Below, piece by piece: positions 1 to 14,800 of a stretch of DNA of 64,000 nt. The notes under the pieces are model-generated. The model made no database searches. It was given only the letters and a program-made list of their open reading frames with translations, and was not told the origin of the DNA. The stretch's first letter is position 1. Each line of letters begins with the position of its first letter. Position numbers and translations under genes: made by a program. This DNA comes from Membranipora membranacea (Eukaryota > Bryozoa > Gymnolaemata > Cheilostomatida > Membraniporidae): NCBI GenBank assembly GCA_914767715.1, contig OU612068.1, forward strand, positions 18,042,001 through 18,106,000, given 5' to 3'.

Positions 1-224
1 TTATGAAAACAGGTGGAAGTTCAAACGCCTTCGTTTCAACTTTCTATGAATTTTGATCACGATATTACCCCCACCTCCGGTTTGTGAGAGCATTATTCAG
101 AGAGCCCAAATTCGGGAACAATCTAATTCAATCAAAAATATGACATATCATCAGCGGAGGCATGCTTAGCAAAATTCACAGTCAGTAATCACTAGCATAT
201 TTTCTTGCAGCAATAGTGACTGCC
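1..224. other. 3' flank of MTREX, no gene seen
   Basis: Downstream of the MTREX stop on the minus strand. It presumably belongs to the 3' UTR. I see no polyadenylation hexamer, repeat or open frame of note. Confidence 0.5.
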
Positions 225-2838
225 TTATAAATACAAGCTGGCTGCAAATACGATATCTCTCTTAATTTGCCTGATACCCTCCGAGAACTTATTTTCTAGA
301 TCAGTGTTCCCGATGGCTTTGGCTGCCTGACACAATTGTCGCAGTGTTTCTTCTAAGCGCCTCATACAGCGGATAATACTACCCTCAAATATATCTGTCA
401 TCTATAATGAACAAAATTATGGTTTGGGTTTGTCAGGGCCGACATAGCATGATGATGTTCTATGCAGAGTGAGCAGGCAAACATAAATGAACCACCTGAT
501 ACTTCCCGCTAAGGTAAGCTAACAATTAGCCAGGGTCTGTGCTCTGTGTGCAGCTCTTATTCGCAACCTTATCGTTTCAATTGCAAGCATTTTAAGTTGC
601 CCCAAACCAGAGAATACGATTTCAAACTAACTGCTGGATGAAGCTGAGGTTTTCCATTTCAAGATGAGCCTGATGGTGATTGTTTATTACTTACTTTACA
701 GATTTGAGCGAATGTGTGACCGTTACACCAGGCATTGACCACATCCATCATAGCAGGTACAAACTTCTGTACATACTCCTCCTCATCTATGTCCAGTTTG
801 GCTTCTTTACTGACCTGTAAAAATATTACAATATACCTCTGAATTCTGATGTATGACACCAAGACTATATATTTTGTTATAATGTAGGTAAATTTAACAG
901 CCACAATTTTTTTTTTCTCCCAACGAACATGGTGCAGTTAAGACTTATGTTGGGATTGTATTAAAACTATGATCAGTATTTTCTTTAGGTAAAACAACCA
1001 CTGCAGATCAATTGATGAACTCTATGTGTCCTGTATTAGGCTCTCTGAGGGCACCAAAGGGCATGTCCCGTGCTTATCTCTCTGCAAAGGTAACTGGGAG
1101 AATTTAATTTGAAACTAGGGTTTTTACTTGATATGCTCATATAGCATGGAACATTCATCCGTTGTTGATCACAGTACCTTTGCTATCCTTCTAGCAGTAT
1201 CCTGCATGATCCTGAGAGGACCGGACAACTCCTCACTGAGCTTAGTTGCTTCACTGTTAGATTTCTCTTCAAATACGAAGCAGCTCACTAGAGCACATAC
1301 CTGAAGCCGGAAATGAAAACTTGCATGATATCCTTAATTTTACAGCTCATCCATAAAAGACACAGTATCAATCAGACCCTTGGACTTTCCCGAATATGGT
1401 TGAGAGTACACAATGCTAGTGTAGGCTAGCTGTTTGACAATGTTAGACTAGAATAGAAATACTAGATAGGGTTCCCACAACGCTGCTTTCTTTAACTTTT
1501 TTGGAGTTCCCTTTACATCCGAGCAAAGAAAAATTAATTACCTGAGCGACTTCCAAGTCATTGAATACACCGTTAAATAAAAGTTCAGTGAGGAGAAGCT
1601 CGTCTGCGGCGCTGATCTCACATGCTACTCGTCCCTTCAGCTCTATAGCATCAGATGCATTAGCATAGCCCAGACGCCGTAATACTCGCTTACGGCACTT
1701 CAGCTCATCCATCTGTAGCAACGATCTCTTCTTCTTAAGTTCACTCTACAGAAGGAATATATCATTAAAAACACTGACCATGATTATAATATATTAGTGT
1801 TATCAGTGCCAAAACTAGAACAACTAGATACTATGTTAGTTTTATACCAACTAGTATTCGATTTTTAAATGAACTACCATCAGTCACTTAATTTAGCTCC
1901 ATCCTTGATGAAAGCAACCAATAAAATCTGATCTTATCTTATGATAGAACAGCCATAAGTGCCTGAATGGCCCTGGATGACCGAAACAGAAAAAGTACAG
2001 TAAAATATCCAATTCTTAAAATTAATTGAGTTGAGTGTAGACATCAGCACTGATCTTTGAAACAAATAATCTGCAAACGGCTCAGAAATGTTTGATGCAA
2101 TCATAACTTTGATATCATTTCAGCTTTATGTCATGAGCTATGAAACAAGTTCATTTTCAGCACCACTTATTCACTATTTTATCACTTTGTACCAATCAAT
2201 TCAGGCTTGCTATCTTTGCACCGTAGAGACTGCGCCGAGTTCCCAATCTGAAAATATTACCCATCCGAAGTGGATCAATTTAGCTTTCAGAGGCAAAATG
2301 TATCTAGGTGGCAATGTGGCATTGTTACTTAATATACAGGGACTTATGTCTCAGAGCCAAACTGCAAGCATAGTAAATAAAAGTAAATACAGTGCAGTTC
2401 ACTTAACTCAAGCCTCTGGGGACCACAAAAATTTGTTCTAATTAAGCAGAGTTTGAATTAAGTGACATTAGAATGCATTGAGATCTGGCTGAAGGGACCA
2501 ATTTTCCTGTCCGAATTAACAGCAGTTTTGAATTATAAAGTTTGAATTAACCAGCTTACACTGTAAAAAAACAAGTAATGGATATGTTTGAGATTTCATC
2601 AAGTGCACACGATTTTTGAATGATCTTACAAGCCCATCATATAGTAATCTCAAGTCAAAAACACCGGTACAACTTCATTGCGACAGTGTTCGGCAGCTAA
2701 TAATGAAGAAGTAAGTGACTAATTTTGTTTGAAATCACCTTGAGTGCCTTCACTTCATCAGCTATTTTCTGCTTCTCGCTGTAAACTTTGATAATCTCTG
2801 ACAAGTCCTTGTTTTTGTGCATCTCATGAGTATACATT
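225..2838 (-). other. MTREX: MTREX exons 16-20: C-terminal DSHCT domain
   Basis: Residues 788-1026. Exon 17 holds the signature [17 protein letters not shown]. Exon 18 has [13 protein letters not shown], exon 19 the [17 protein letters not shown] block, and exon 20 [18 protein letters not shown] ending in SLYL and a TAA stop at 225-227. This helical domain packs on the helicase core in known Mtr4 structures. The window stops 224 bases after the stop codon, and no AATAAA is visible on the minus strand in that stretch, so the transcript end probably lies outside. Confidence 0.92.
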
Positions 2839-5800
2839 CTGTAACAAAAAATAAGTGGTCTGATTATTGACTTCTACAATATATATAGAAATGTTTGTAC
2901 TGCTAAAGGTGAAATCTTTAGAGGATGGCCACCCTCCCTGCTGCCAGCATTAGATGGTTTATCATCAATATTTGAAGTTGTCCTCTCAGCAAACAAACAA
3001 TATTTGATAGACAACTCTTATTGGATTCAGCACTGTCATCTCATTGTATGCATTTCATCTCGACAATAATATTAACAAATAGTCTTTTTATATCAGGATC
3101 TGATGATTCGCTTTAAACATAACAAGTCTGACCCAAAGCACACACTACATGCCACATTATGTATGACAATGTCTATGTTTGTAACAAAGTTTTGATAACA
3201 ATGCTTCTATCATAGCAAAAAGAAGGGACGATCATCTGCACTAGCCTCATGGAATACCCAATGCACTGAGATATATTTAACTGATGGCCATGCTATGTAT
3301 TTTACAACCGATCCATAAATTCATATCAATGGCGCTATGGAAATGTTTACTGTTTATGTTGCAATAACATAACTAACTCAAACCATTACGGCCAAATCTA
3401 CTAACCTATGCTCGAATGCTTCTATTTTCTGAACTATCTCCTTGAGTTGAGGATCCTTGATGCCCATATCTTGAATGGGATCCAGCCTTGGTACTCCATC
3501 AGGGAACCTTTTCTCGACTTCCTGTATAGACTTGAGGACACTCTGTCGATTATCTCGTGAGCGTAGATCGCTGGGTAGATAGAGACGTACAGCGGAGATC
3601 TTACGTATCACGGACAGCAGTACGGGTACAATCTGTAACATAAAACATTTTGTAAACTGCAGAGGAACAGAGTGGCATGAGAGTGACTCCATCAGCAAGA
3701 TAAAAATAATAATTTGGTCAAGAACAGAAACCAGGTAGATGATGTAGAGATGCATAAATAATGAAATTACACACTAGGTGAGATTTCTGTGGATAAAGAT
3801 TTCTAACCTGTACATACACTGAGTTTTCATGCTTTGAATGATCATTTGCGTTTTGGCTGTCTTGTGTGGTTGTGCTTGTTACGTAATCAAAACATAATAG
3901 AATCACAATAACATTCGAACGAATGCTATTAGTGAGCAAATTTTAATGGCCTGATTGTTTCCATGCTTCGGTTGATGGGCTAAAATCGAATGAATGCATT
4001 GGTACCGAGCATGATAACATAGTGATTGTAAAGATTCATTAACGATCACTTGTTTCTAGATGCTTTTGAAGAAATAAACATTCGAGCGTATTTTATGAGC
4101 GTCTAACCTGCATTTCTCCCTTGTTTGGCTGTTCGGGTGGTGAGATCATGAATATGTCTTTACTCTGCGCTGCTTCTTTACACACATTCATAAGTACTTC
4201 GACAGTGTAAGCTATCGTCGCCTCTTGGTGGAATTTATCTTTCTTTACTGTCTTGTGGAAATTTACCACAGCACCCCAACCAAAGTCCTTTTCATTGTGC
4301 TTTATATACAGCAGACTGTACAGAACAAAATAAATATGCAACTTGCTAGACATAGTTTTACAATATTCTACAATATTGCAAGCCCTCCTGATAATAAGAA
4401 GTTTAAAAAATTCACTTGATTGGTGCTGTTATTTTCTTTTTGCCCATATGTCCAAGTGAATTGATCGACAAATGAAAAAGTTATATATATATATATATAT
4501 ATATACATGATGAGCAGGAATTGGTTCATTTGTGTAACTGTAGCTATTGATAATTCTGAACTAATAGGCAGATCAATAACAATATTTATCATAGGCATAA
4601 ATACTTACCGCCCGGGTTGTAGGAATGATATAAGATATTTGGGTTTATGTATAAACTGAAGAAGAGATTCATTCAATCCTTCCAGCTGTTCTCTGATTTT
4701 ATAGTATGAAAACACCAAATCTTCCCTGTCAACCTGTGTAATAAAAAAATGACGGATATTATCAATCAGCTCAGGGGGATAAGGTGTTCATTGATATCAT
4801 AGAGAACATAGCGCAGATTGGACTTGGAAGGATTGAAAATCAAATAGGCTAAGGCCAGAAACGATCCGATTTCTCAGTTGCAGAAATGTGTGCTCATGTC
4901 TAGAACTATCACCAGTTGGGCGGCTGGGTGAGCCTCCCTTCTTTGGTACATACATGCCTAAGTTGAAACTTTGTTTATACTGTCTCCCAGTGATGCAGTG
5001 TCATAATGCAGATACTTCAACATTGGTTATGGTATTAACATTAACGGTGCAAGTTTTTGAAACATTTAAATGAGGAAACATTCTATAAAAAGTTGAATTA
5101 GAGAGGGAAAATAGAACTTGAGCAAACCTGTCTACATGACGGTCCGAGTTAATCATAAAAAAATCCACAAAAAGGTTCTATCACCTACCTTGATGCTGTT
5201 GTGTTTAGTTTCCAGAGCCTTGAGTTGATCGGTGAGACCCGGTAAGCTAGCATAGTTCTGGAACTGATAGAATGATCGCTCCAACATATACTCGGGGTTG
5301 ATCTCCTCCACCCTCAACAGGTTCAGTACCTGAATTTCCCAAGGCAAAGTTATTACTTATCGAAATCAATTAAAATGTGAAAGAAATATTTGTAGAGGCG
5401 AGGCGGCAAAGCTGAGCACTTGTAGTCTTCCTCTTCAAGGTTTGAAGCTGTCAACGACGTCAGCAATAATACAAGGTAAGGCTGAGACCCTACCTTTTCT
5501 GGCACACATTAAGAACACTGGAAATTGGGTGGAGGCATACGCGTGGAAAATTATAGACATTTTCCAAAACTCTAATTTTAGCCTATTTTTGGAATTGTCC
5601 TCTCTTAATTTGGTCAATAGTGTCAAAATGGAGGACGGTTTTTTTAGTCTGCAATATATTAAAATCTCATTCAGTCTTTCAGAAAGGCAGAAAGGCAAGG
5701 TTTAGGGAAAGGATTTGAATGCTGATTCATCCCAATTTAAGTGCCAGAATCCATTATAAAACTCTAAGAAATGTGTTAACAAAACAGGCAGGAATTGATA

Positions 5801-8800
5801 TAAATGGACAACCAAATACCAAAATTATTTCCCAAACTATTTCAAATAGTGCAGTGTTAAATATATGGGCAACTCCTAAATAAGAAAGAAATTCGAGCTT
5901 AGAAAACAGTGTGTTAGTTTGCTTTGTCGTCAAATGACTTGTTCTTCAGGTGTCATTTTGTACATACTAATGGCCTACAGGAATTGCAAAGAACCCCCTC
6001 CCCCTTCAAGCATAAATTTTTTGCACATTACCATGTTGTAGGTGAGATGGAAAGCCGAGTTGAGGGGGTCAGCGGTGCCCTGTAGGATTGTTTTAGCCGT
6101 TGCAGGGCTCATTCTATCATCTATCATCTGGATAACAATACCTATAAAAAGTAATGAGTTGGAGAAATTGTGGAAATTGTGGAAATTGACCATCAAATAT
6201 CAAATTCATGAGTCTATATGACTTTGTTTGAGTCGTCTATGGTTTGTTTTAGGTGTCTTTTGTGCTTTAGCACAAGAAGCGCTATGGGTTATTGAGCGAA
6301 AAAAAGAGGTTTTTGTTGAGTTTTTCTTTGGTATTATCTTGCCCTGAGGCCTAATACACAGTCTCAAGTTCTTTATGTCATAGGAAAATGTACACAGCTC
6401 AATAATACTTGATAGTACACTGACTACCAATAACCTTGGTATAACAACTACCTCTATCATCGAGACCTCTACGACCAGCCCTACCACTCATCTGTATATA
6501 CTCTCCTGATGAGACCCATCGGTAGTCCTGCCCGTCAAACTTACGAGCACTGGTAAACACTACCTGTGAAATCAAATAAATCAATAATGTCAAATGGGAA
6601 AGTACATACTAAATTGGAAAGGTTCATGACATCTATAATGGTATGTGACAATACTGATTCATACAGCAACCTGTCTTCCGGTATTTTTTATTTATTATGC
6701 CTTTCCTGGAAATTTTTTCCAATTTGGCTAAGCTTAATTAGCAAAAAAATACATATATTCTTGGCATTATATCACTTTTCACCTTGGTTATACCCATCAA
6801 TTTGACTGAACCATGACAAGATCAAAATATATATCAAACTCATCAAATGTAAAAATTGTGCATCATTCCAAGCATCCTGACAAACAGCCGTTATGATCAA
6901 TCATGACGAGTTTGCCGTTATCTATGTTTGTAAACATAACCAGGCAAGTTAGCTTCAATATCTGTATGTGAATACACAGTGAAGCAAGCGAGCCTACAAA
7001 TCATTGATTTCTAGTTCAGTTAATATTCCATGTCTTGGTAAAAGACTACTTACAGTTCTGGCAGGCATGTTCAGACCCATAGCAAACGTTTCAGTAGCGA
7101 ATAAAGCTTTGATCAAACCCTCGGCAAACAATATCTCTATAGTTTCTTTGAGAAGTGGTAACAGACCTGAGTGATGTATACCGATGCCTGCAAAGAAACC
7201 AAAACTTCCGAATGTTAGTCAAACAATAAGAGTAATAATTTACCTGCAGACTTAACACCCGTTGATAATATGATAACCACTAATAATATAAAGAAAAACT
7301 AGATTTTGAAACTAGAGGCGATTTTACCTGACATTTCATAGGATTGTAATTCTAAGCTGAGCATGTGAGGTGTTAATCAGTTTATTGTAGAGCAACCTCC
7401 TCTGACTGCCATTTAAAAATTCTCAATGAAAATTGACACAAGGCTGATGACATGCCATAGGTAATGGTATAATAGGTATATGGTGTAATAATTTCTGTGG
7501 CAGGGAGGGGGTTGCAGTATTATTACTTCCTACATGTACTTTGTTGTTTGCACTGAGAATGGCTTTCCAACTAGCTGTTTTATCATCATTTCAAATTAAA
7601 CAAAACTTGAGAATTAAAACATGAATTATGTTTTATGACACATTAATAAAATAATTGGCTTGAAGGGAAATCAATCCAACCATGCTATTTTCAGTGTCAG
7701 CCGATCAAAACATTGGCACTGACTGTCATCTTTGATCACTAACAAACTGTTATAATGGCTGCCCTGTAAGTGTCATTTCAGAATTTTTTGTGTTTAAATG
7801 CTGGTGGTAAGAAATCATGTCAAGTAATAACGCCTCAGGTCTCTGGTATTAGACACCACACACACCACCACTACATAAAAAAAGATGAGACGAGTTGATT
7901 GCAAACCCATAGCAATGTAACTTGAAATATGCTAAGGGAAAAGGTGCAACTTGGGAAAATGAGTAGAGTTATGAATAACTAGGAAAACCCTATGAAGCCC
8001 TAAAAGAGCCCATATAAATGGAAATAGAGGTCAAGACATTGTAGGCCATTATCGAACTGTCCCTTAGGGCAAGGATATGGATCTATGATTTATCATCATC
8101 ATTTTTCGCCCACACAGTAATTGTCAGACAGTGTTGTAAGGATTCCCAAACCCTTAGCTATTATGCTTGCCTGTCCAGGTAATAACCATGAAATTGATAC
8201 ATGAGTGAGCAGGATAATTCATATAATTTACCATTGCAGTCTCAATAATATAAGAAAGAACACCACATTATTGTTCAACAGTTTACAAGTAATCGACATG
8301 TAACCTTCATAAACTCACCTTTTTTAAGCAGAGGGAGAACATGTTCGACTTGTGGTAGTTTTTTATCTTCATCTGACAAAGTATCTATTGCATTATTAAA
8401 TACCTCCTCAACCAGCTGCTTCTCTGCCTAAAATATAAAAATGGTGTTAACTGTTGCCTCACAGGCTAAGATGTATATTCCAAACCCTTTTTTCACAATT
8501 AATCCCCAAATTGAGAATTTGAGGGTACCAAACGCATCACACATAGATCCCGACACTCATCCCAGCCCTTGATTGTTTGTTTTCCCATGAAAATGTTTAC
8601 TTAATTTTACTTGTTTGTGGTAAAAATGCCTTTTTAGTCTATCTAAATTGGCAAAAAAAACAACTACCCTATAAATTACTAAATATATTCAGGGTTGCAT
8701 AGAAAAATGTCGGGTATATTTGACCCTGTTATAGGACGGAGGAGATATAACAGTCAAGCTTGATGAAATGTAGAGCAAATTTTGAACCTCAAAATTAAGC

Positions 8801-11800
8801 ACATAACAGGCTGGTGCCAAAAAACCAGTCTGAACAGTAAGGTTTGTCCTCAAATGAATCATCAACACATACCGTCTCGCCGCAGCCAATAGGGTCTGTT
8901 ATAGTCATGGTAGACCTAGATGAATAAATACAAGAATCTTACCTTTGTATTGAATTCAAGCTTCGCCATCTGTAGGGCGTAAGCCTCACAGTCTTTCTTG
9001 CTAAAGCTGAACACAATGACGGGGGCAAAGTTCCTTTCCATAATCATCTTAATTATTCTGAAGCAGTTGGTCTCGCCTTTGAAGCCACCCTTTCTACCCT
9101 TATTTGCAGTGTCAGCTATAACCATATGAATAATAGACTATCATAGAAGAGAACTTTTCCTGAATTTATTTGAGTCGAGAGATGCAACAATTTGTAATTT
9201 GGTCTGTTGTGTTGGCAAAGTGACATGGTGTCGTGGACAACCACATTTTCTAAGAAAGACAGATTTTAGATGATCTCATTGGAGGTATATAAGATTTTAA
9301 GTACCCCATTTTTACAGGCCATTCACCCTCTGACGATATTCATAACCATATTAACCCATTTTTAACCCAAAATTGGTGAAGTTTGTATAGTCATAAATAT
9401 CACTTCAAAAATATAATTGTTTTTACAGATAACAGATCAGTCACATGTACTAGAAGTGTGAGGAAATTGACATCATTACATTTCTCTGTGACATCATCAC
9501 AACCCTCATCAAGACTAGAGATTCTAATAGACATAAAAAGGGGGACCATATAAGAGAATGTCCTAATCACGAACCTTTGGATGCATCCCCGACACTGAGT
9601 AGAGAGCCCATAGCAGTGTTGAAGTTATCTTCCCTGAAGTTACCCTGTTCGTCGACGACGAGATGTAGTCCATCTCCTCCGGCCGGGTATATATAGTGCT
9701 GTAGAGGGGTAGGTCTGTAATCTGTATACACCACATGGCAGGGCTGGTGGTGCAGGTGCGCTACCCACTCTGCAAACTAGATAAAAGTAGAAACATCTGT
9801 ACATCAAGATCCTAAACACAACTGGCCCATGGGACACAGATTTTGAGGCTCTGTGATTCCTTGGAGTGTGAAGAAACTGATTCCCCTGTTGACATAGAGA
9901 ATTGATAAATTCGAATTCTGAAACACCATGCCGACTTTATTAGTATGAATATTGTAAAGATAGCTGATAATATAACGATAACGGTTTTATGTTAAGTCTG
10001 AGTGAAGTTTTATTTCAATTGTTAGATGTAATTTGGTAGATTATATCTATCAATGAGTTTGTCAGAGTTGTCATTGTATAATAAAATGACATTCACTAAT
10101 CCTTAAAACTGCTAAATCAGGCATTTTGGAAACAATGAAATGGCATAGTGCTGGCTGCTTGGAGTGAGTGTTGCGGGAGTCTTCGGACAATGGTGGGAGT
10201 TCGTTTGATCTTGGTTTCGGTGCCCTCTTGCTATCGTGCGATTGGTCTAGAGAACTGGTCAGCCTGGTGTCCCTATTGTTATGTTGCCCAACTCTGAACT
10301 CAGTGTCTAGGGTCAATTCGGTCCTCTGTCAGTTACCGATCGAGTGCCAGAGGAGAATCATGTAATATATTATTTCTCCCTGCGTACACATTTAAATACT
10401 AGTATTTACATTTTCTCTGACTGGAATATTTAAGATACAATTTTCCAAGTCATAATCAAGAACGTACTATCATAAGAAAGCACACACTTGGAAGGAGCTA
10501 AAGGTACGATATTTTCCTTTTATTACCATATTGTTTTTACACAAACTCTTGGTAAACACTCCTTTGCAGCATTTCTTTCTGTATTTGCATACTTCGCATA
10601 TACATGTATGCTCGTATTTTATATATTAATTCAAGCTAATTGACTCTAGAGCCTTACCATTGTTTTTTATAACATCTTTTCAGACTTTACGGTGAAATAG
10701 TACGACAAGATATTGCGTAGAATTAATAAAAGATTATCTACAAGATTATATCAGTACCATCACTCATCAGTGAACCTACCACTCTCATTATTCAAGTGCT
10801 GTGAACTAGCATAGATTGCTAAAAATATTATACCCTTAAAACTAAAATGGCTGGTATATATTCTAGCGGTTGTTGAGGATTCAGTACAAAATCATTTTAT
10901 GTTAACATCAAGGGTGCCAATTTCAGTGGTAAACTGATACTGAACTGAAAACTGATGAGCCGCAGAACCAGCAGTTTCACGTATGATCTCTACAGTCCTA
11001 GAACTTCAAAGTCATGGTTATATTATGCCCAATATGTCAGAATTGGCCGTTAAGAGGTTTCTATTATAGTGATGTCACCATCACCGCTATCTATGAGTAT
11101 TGGTCATAATATTATAACTCACTCCGCTCCATTCAATTGGGCAACAAGCCAACAAGCCCTTATGCTGAGAAGCAAAAAATATGCTGGTATGTGGCCATGA
11201 AATGTCAACAACCTCGGAGATTTAATGGAGTTACAATAATGTCAGTCGTTTTCAATAAAATATTCTAATATCGAAGGTTAGATCCGCCATTATCACTTAA
11301 TCAAAATTCAGTTTCATCTAACATGCGTTTCACGGCTGATCATAGTAAGTGTAATGGGTAGGCGAGCATATTTTTTATTTTTTTCTCACATTCAACCTCC
11401 ATGTGGGCGTTTGAGGAAACAATACGCATCACAAAAAGATCCGAACACACAGTTCACTATACCCAGTGATAAACCAAGGAGTCCTTGGATAAACCCAGTT
11501 TACTTTGCCCTTTGCCTCATATTATTTTCCTGACCGACTATTTCGAAATTTGGCACATATGCCAGCACTGTCAACTAAAAGCAAGATGTTGGCAAAAAAT
11601 GCTAACGGTACTAAATTCCTGCTTCAAATCAAATAACATGTAACGTCAATCATACGCCCCTTTTATTTACCTGTGATGCATTTGGGATGGTAGCTGATAG
11701 GAAAACATAATGTACATTATCAGGAAGAAGAATAATTGTCTCCTCCCAGACGACTCCTCTGTCTTTGTCTCTCATGTAATGGATCTCGTCGAATATAACC

Positions 11801-14800
11801 CAGGCTACCTCTCTCATAATCTCCGAGCCCCGATACAACATGCTGTAATTTGATAACAATACATACTCATCATCATCCCCATGTTGGGTGTAAAAAAGGA
11901 TAATTTTTAACTGTGGCAAATTGTGTCAGGTCTGTATAAAAGCCTTTTCGATGCTCGGTCAAGTAATTCAGGTTTTGAACACATTTTTTTTCAGTCAAAC
12001 CATTATGGTGTGAGAACATTTGCGGGTGACTAACTGTGGTGTAAGCGTATGACTAAGATTATTGGCAACCGATCAAAAGTTTGGACAGAGTGAGAGGCTA
12101 TACCACTACAATGTCTGCTTAAATCGTTTCCATACCCAAAAGTGGTGTAAACTCTTACAATAACTTTTTATCTCACCCTTGAAGATGAAAATCTTACCAA
12201 TTAAAGTTTTGCTAAAATATGTAAACGCCGCTAATAACAAGTTTTTGTGAAATTCTCAACGTTAGCTTAGAGAGGGAACCTCAAAATTTGTTATTATAAC
12301 ACGTGAATTCAGCCACGCATCCATGCCGCTACGTTTCAATCTGTAAATCTTTTCATCCTGTAGGTTTAGTATTTAACCTTGCACTAAAGTTATTCCCTTA
12401 AACCCAAAATTTATGGTACTCCTTCTACGAAAACTATAAGAAGATGTCTTAATTCTTTTAATCTTTTAATGAATTGCCAATTGCTTGATGACAAATGACA
12501 GAAAAGCATCATTTTTTAGCACTTTGCCCTTGCTCTAAGCAATGATATATCAACAAGTAACTCAAGAGACATTTTTTCCATTTGAATCTTAAAGGATTAA
12601 AAATCTGCGGATTCACAATTTATATGTTCAACAAAAACTGCTAACAGAGTACTTCGCATGATGTAGTTCAGATAGACTGGCAGATCATGGTTTTAATGTT
12701 ATGTCCACAACGAGCGCCTTGCACATTCAATTGTACACATAACTACATAAGTTTTGTCGTTGAAACCCGTATTTCTTGACTCAGCACTAAAAACTATTTC
12801 AAATTATATATTCATACGATTCCCAACATGTGACCAGGCCAATGGTAGCACATAGGACTAACCTAGACCAAGTTTGGTCCATTTGCCTGCATTCCGAGTC
12901 GCTTCTGATCCACTGGTCACGCCGCAGCGTGACCAGTGGGTCAGGAGTGACTCGGAATGCAGGCAAATGGACCAAACTTGGTCTAGACTAACCTGCCTCA
13001 TTTTTATTTCCATACTAACATAACATTGGGGGTAAGTTTTTGACATGCAATTTTGATTTTTTTTGTACTGCAACCGGAAAATCATACACATAGGATTATA
13101 TTATTGGGACCAGGAATGGGGGACTAAAGAAATTAATTACACAATGAAAGGATCCTTCAATATCTAGGAATTGGGACTGGTATGTATGTCACAGCAGACT
13201 TCTTGGACTTTTAAAAGTTCCAACTTTTTGAGAATTCTTTCAACTGGAATGGGAAGAGAAACAACTGTATGAGAATCTTATGCTGACCTCCTGAGAATTT
13301 CTGTAGTCATCACAAGACAAGATGCACTGGGGTTTATTGTGACATCACCAGTCATCAAACCAACATCGCCAAACTCCTCGGACAACTCACGAAACTTCTG
13401 ATTACTAAGCGCCTGTAAAAACGAATATCATGAGTGTTTATTGAATCTAACAACACTAACAACAGACCTGGCGGGTAATAGTGGAGTTATGGTAGTTTTG
13501 TGCCAGATGTTTTATAAAACACGACACTCTGCATTATTTCAAAATCACACAGTTGAGGAACAAACAAGTACACACACCTATACCTTGATTATGATAATGT
13601 GGTAACAACCATTCATTTAGACAAAGTGATATGATAACATAATCTGTAGCTGGTTTTATTGGTGTTCCCAAGCCTTATTGAGGAAAACCCATATGTCGAT
13701 GTATTATACGTCAAGTCAACAGTTAGTACGGCTGTAGTACTGCAACATGCCAGCTTACAGTGAGGAAATTCATTGTATTCTGGACAAAATATATGAATTG
13801 CCTCTTCCTGCTCAATTATGAGGTAGGCATGGGGCTGACTGTAAAGTACAAACTAAATAAATTACTTCTCACATATTTGTTACATCTATGAATAAGTTAC
13901 TGACTACCTGACTACAAAACACCTTGGATTGTGGATAGTGTTCAGAATAATTGAAGGCAAAATATTGGTCTTCGAGGATATCCTTCATTCCAGAGAAGGA
14001 ACATTACCTCAACAAATCAGCACAATTTAGACTAGTAAAAATCAAAGTCATTTTTTATACCTATGTGCTATATTTGTAAAGAATTTATATGTGGCAATCA
14101 TAGAGTTATCATAATATATTCTATTACGCTTAATAACTCTATGGTGGCAACGGTAGAAACCGACCTTGATCGGGGATGTGTATATCACTCTTTGTTTTGC
14201 TTTCAGTGACATGGCTATGGCGTACAGAGCCACTACTGTTTTACCGGCTGAAGTGTGAGCAGAAACCAACACCTAAAACAACAACGTAACCAAGATTGAA
14301 GAGTAATCAGGATGTCCGCCGAGTTGGTAAAAACTTGACAGCAACACAATATTGAAGAAGACCAGCATGACTGGGAGTATGAAAATAAAAATAAAATGGT
14401 AACATATTAATAATAGAGTAATAACAATAATTTAAAACATCCATGTTACCCACCGATTCGCTGTTTTCTAAACAGAGAATTGACTCCTTTTGAAAAGGAT
14501 CAAGGATGAAGGGATACTCTTTAACCGGAGGTCCTGTGGCAGGCTTGAGTGGTGTGTACTGCATATCTGGGGGTAAAGCCACTTCATGGGTACATGATTC
14601 CATTGTATCAATCTGGTGCAGCTGGAGCCGAGGCAGTTCATCCATAACCCTGGAACAGCGAAGTATATAAACATGGTTGGATGTGCTAAAAGAACTCAGA
14701 GATCTTTGAGAACATAATGACAAAGTATCATACGATTGACATTTCAGTTTGTTCATCCAAGTAAAAAATATCAGGCATCAAACAACGATTGGCAAAACAT

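Noticed and set aside
2088-2441. Plus-strand open frame of 117 codons in an MTREX intron
   Set aside because: No motif, repetitive hydrophobic composition and no codon or context evidence of a gene.
4481-4505. TA run as a possible promoter or origin
   Set aside because: Such TA runs recur at 16297, 25467 and 50533 and are ordinary microsatellites.
9640-9837. Minus-strand open frame of 65 codons
   Set aside because: It is an alternative frame of MTREX exon 6, which is clearly coding in another frame.
10071-10365. Less AT-rich patch in MTREX intron 5 with open frames on both strands
   Set aside because: It may be a transposon scrap, but no domain, inverted end or second copy was found in the window.
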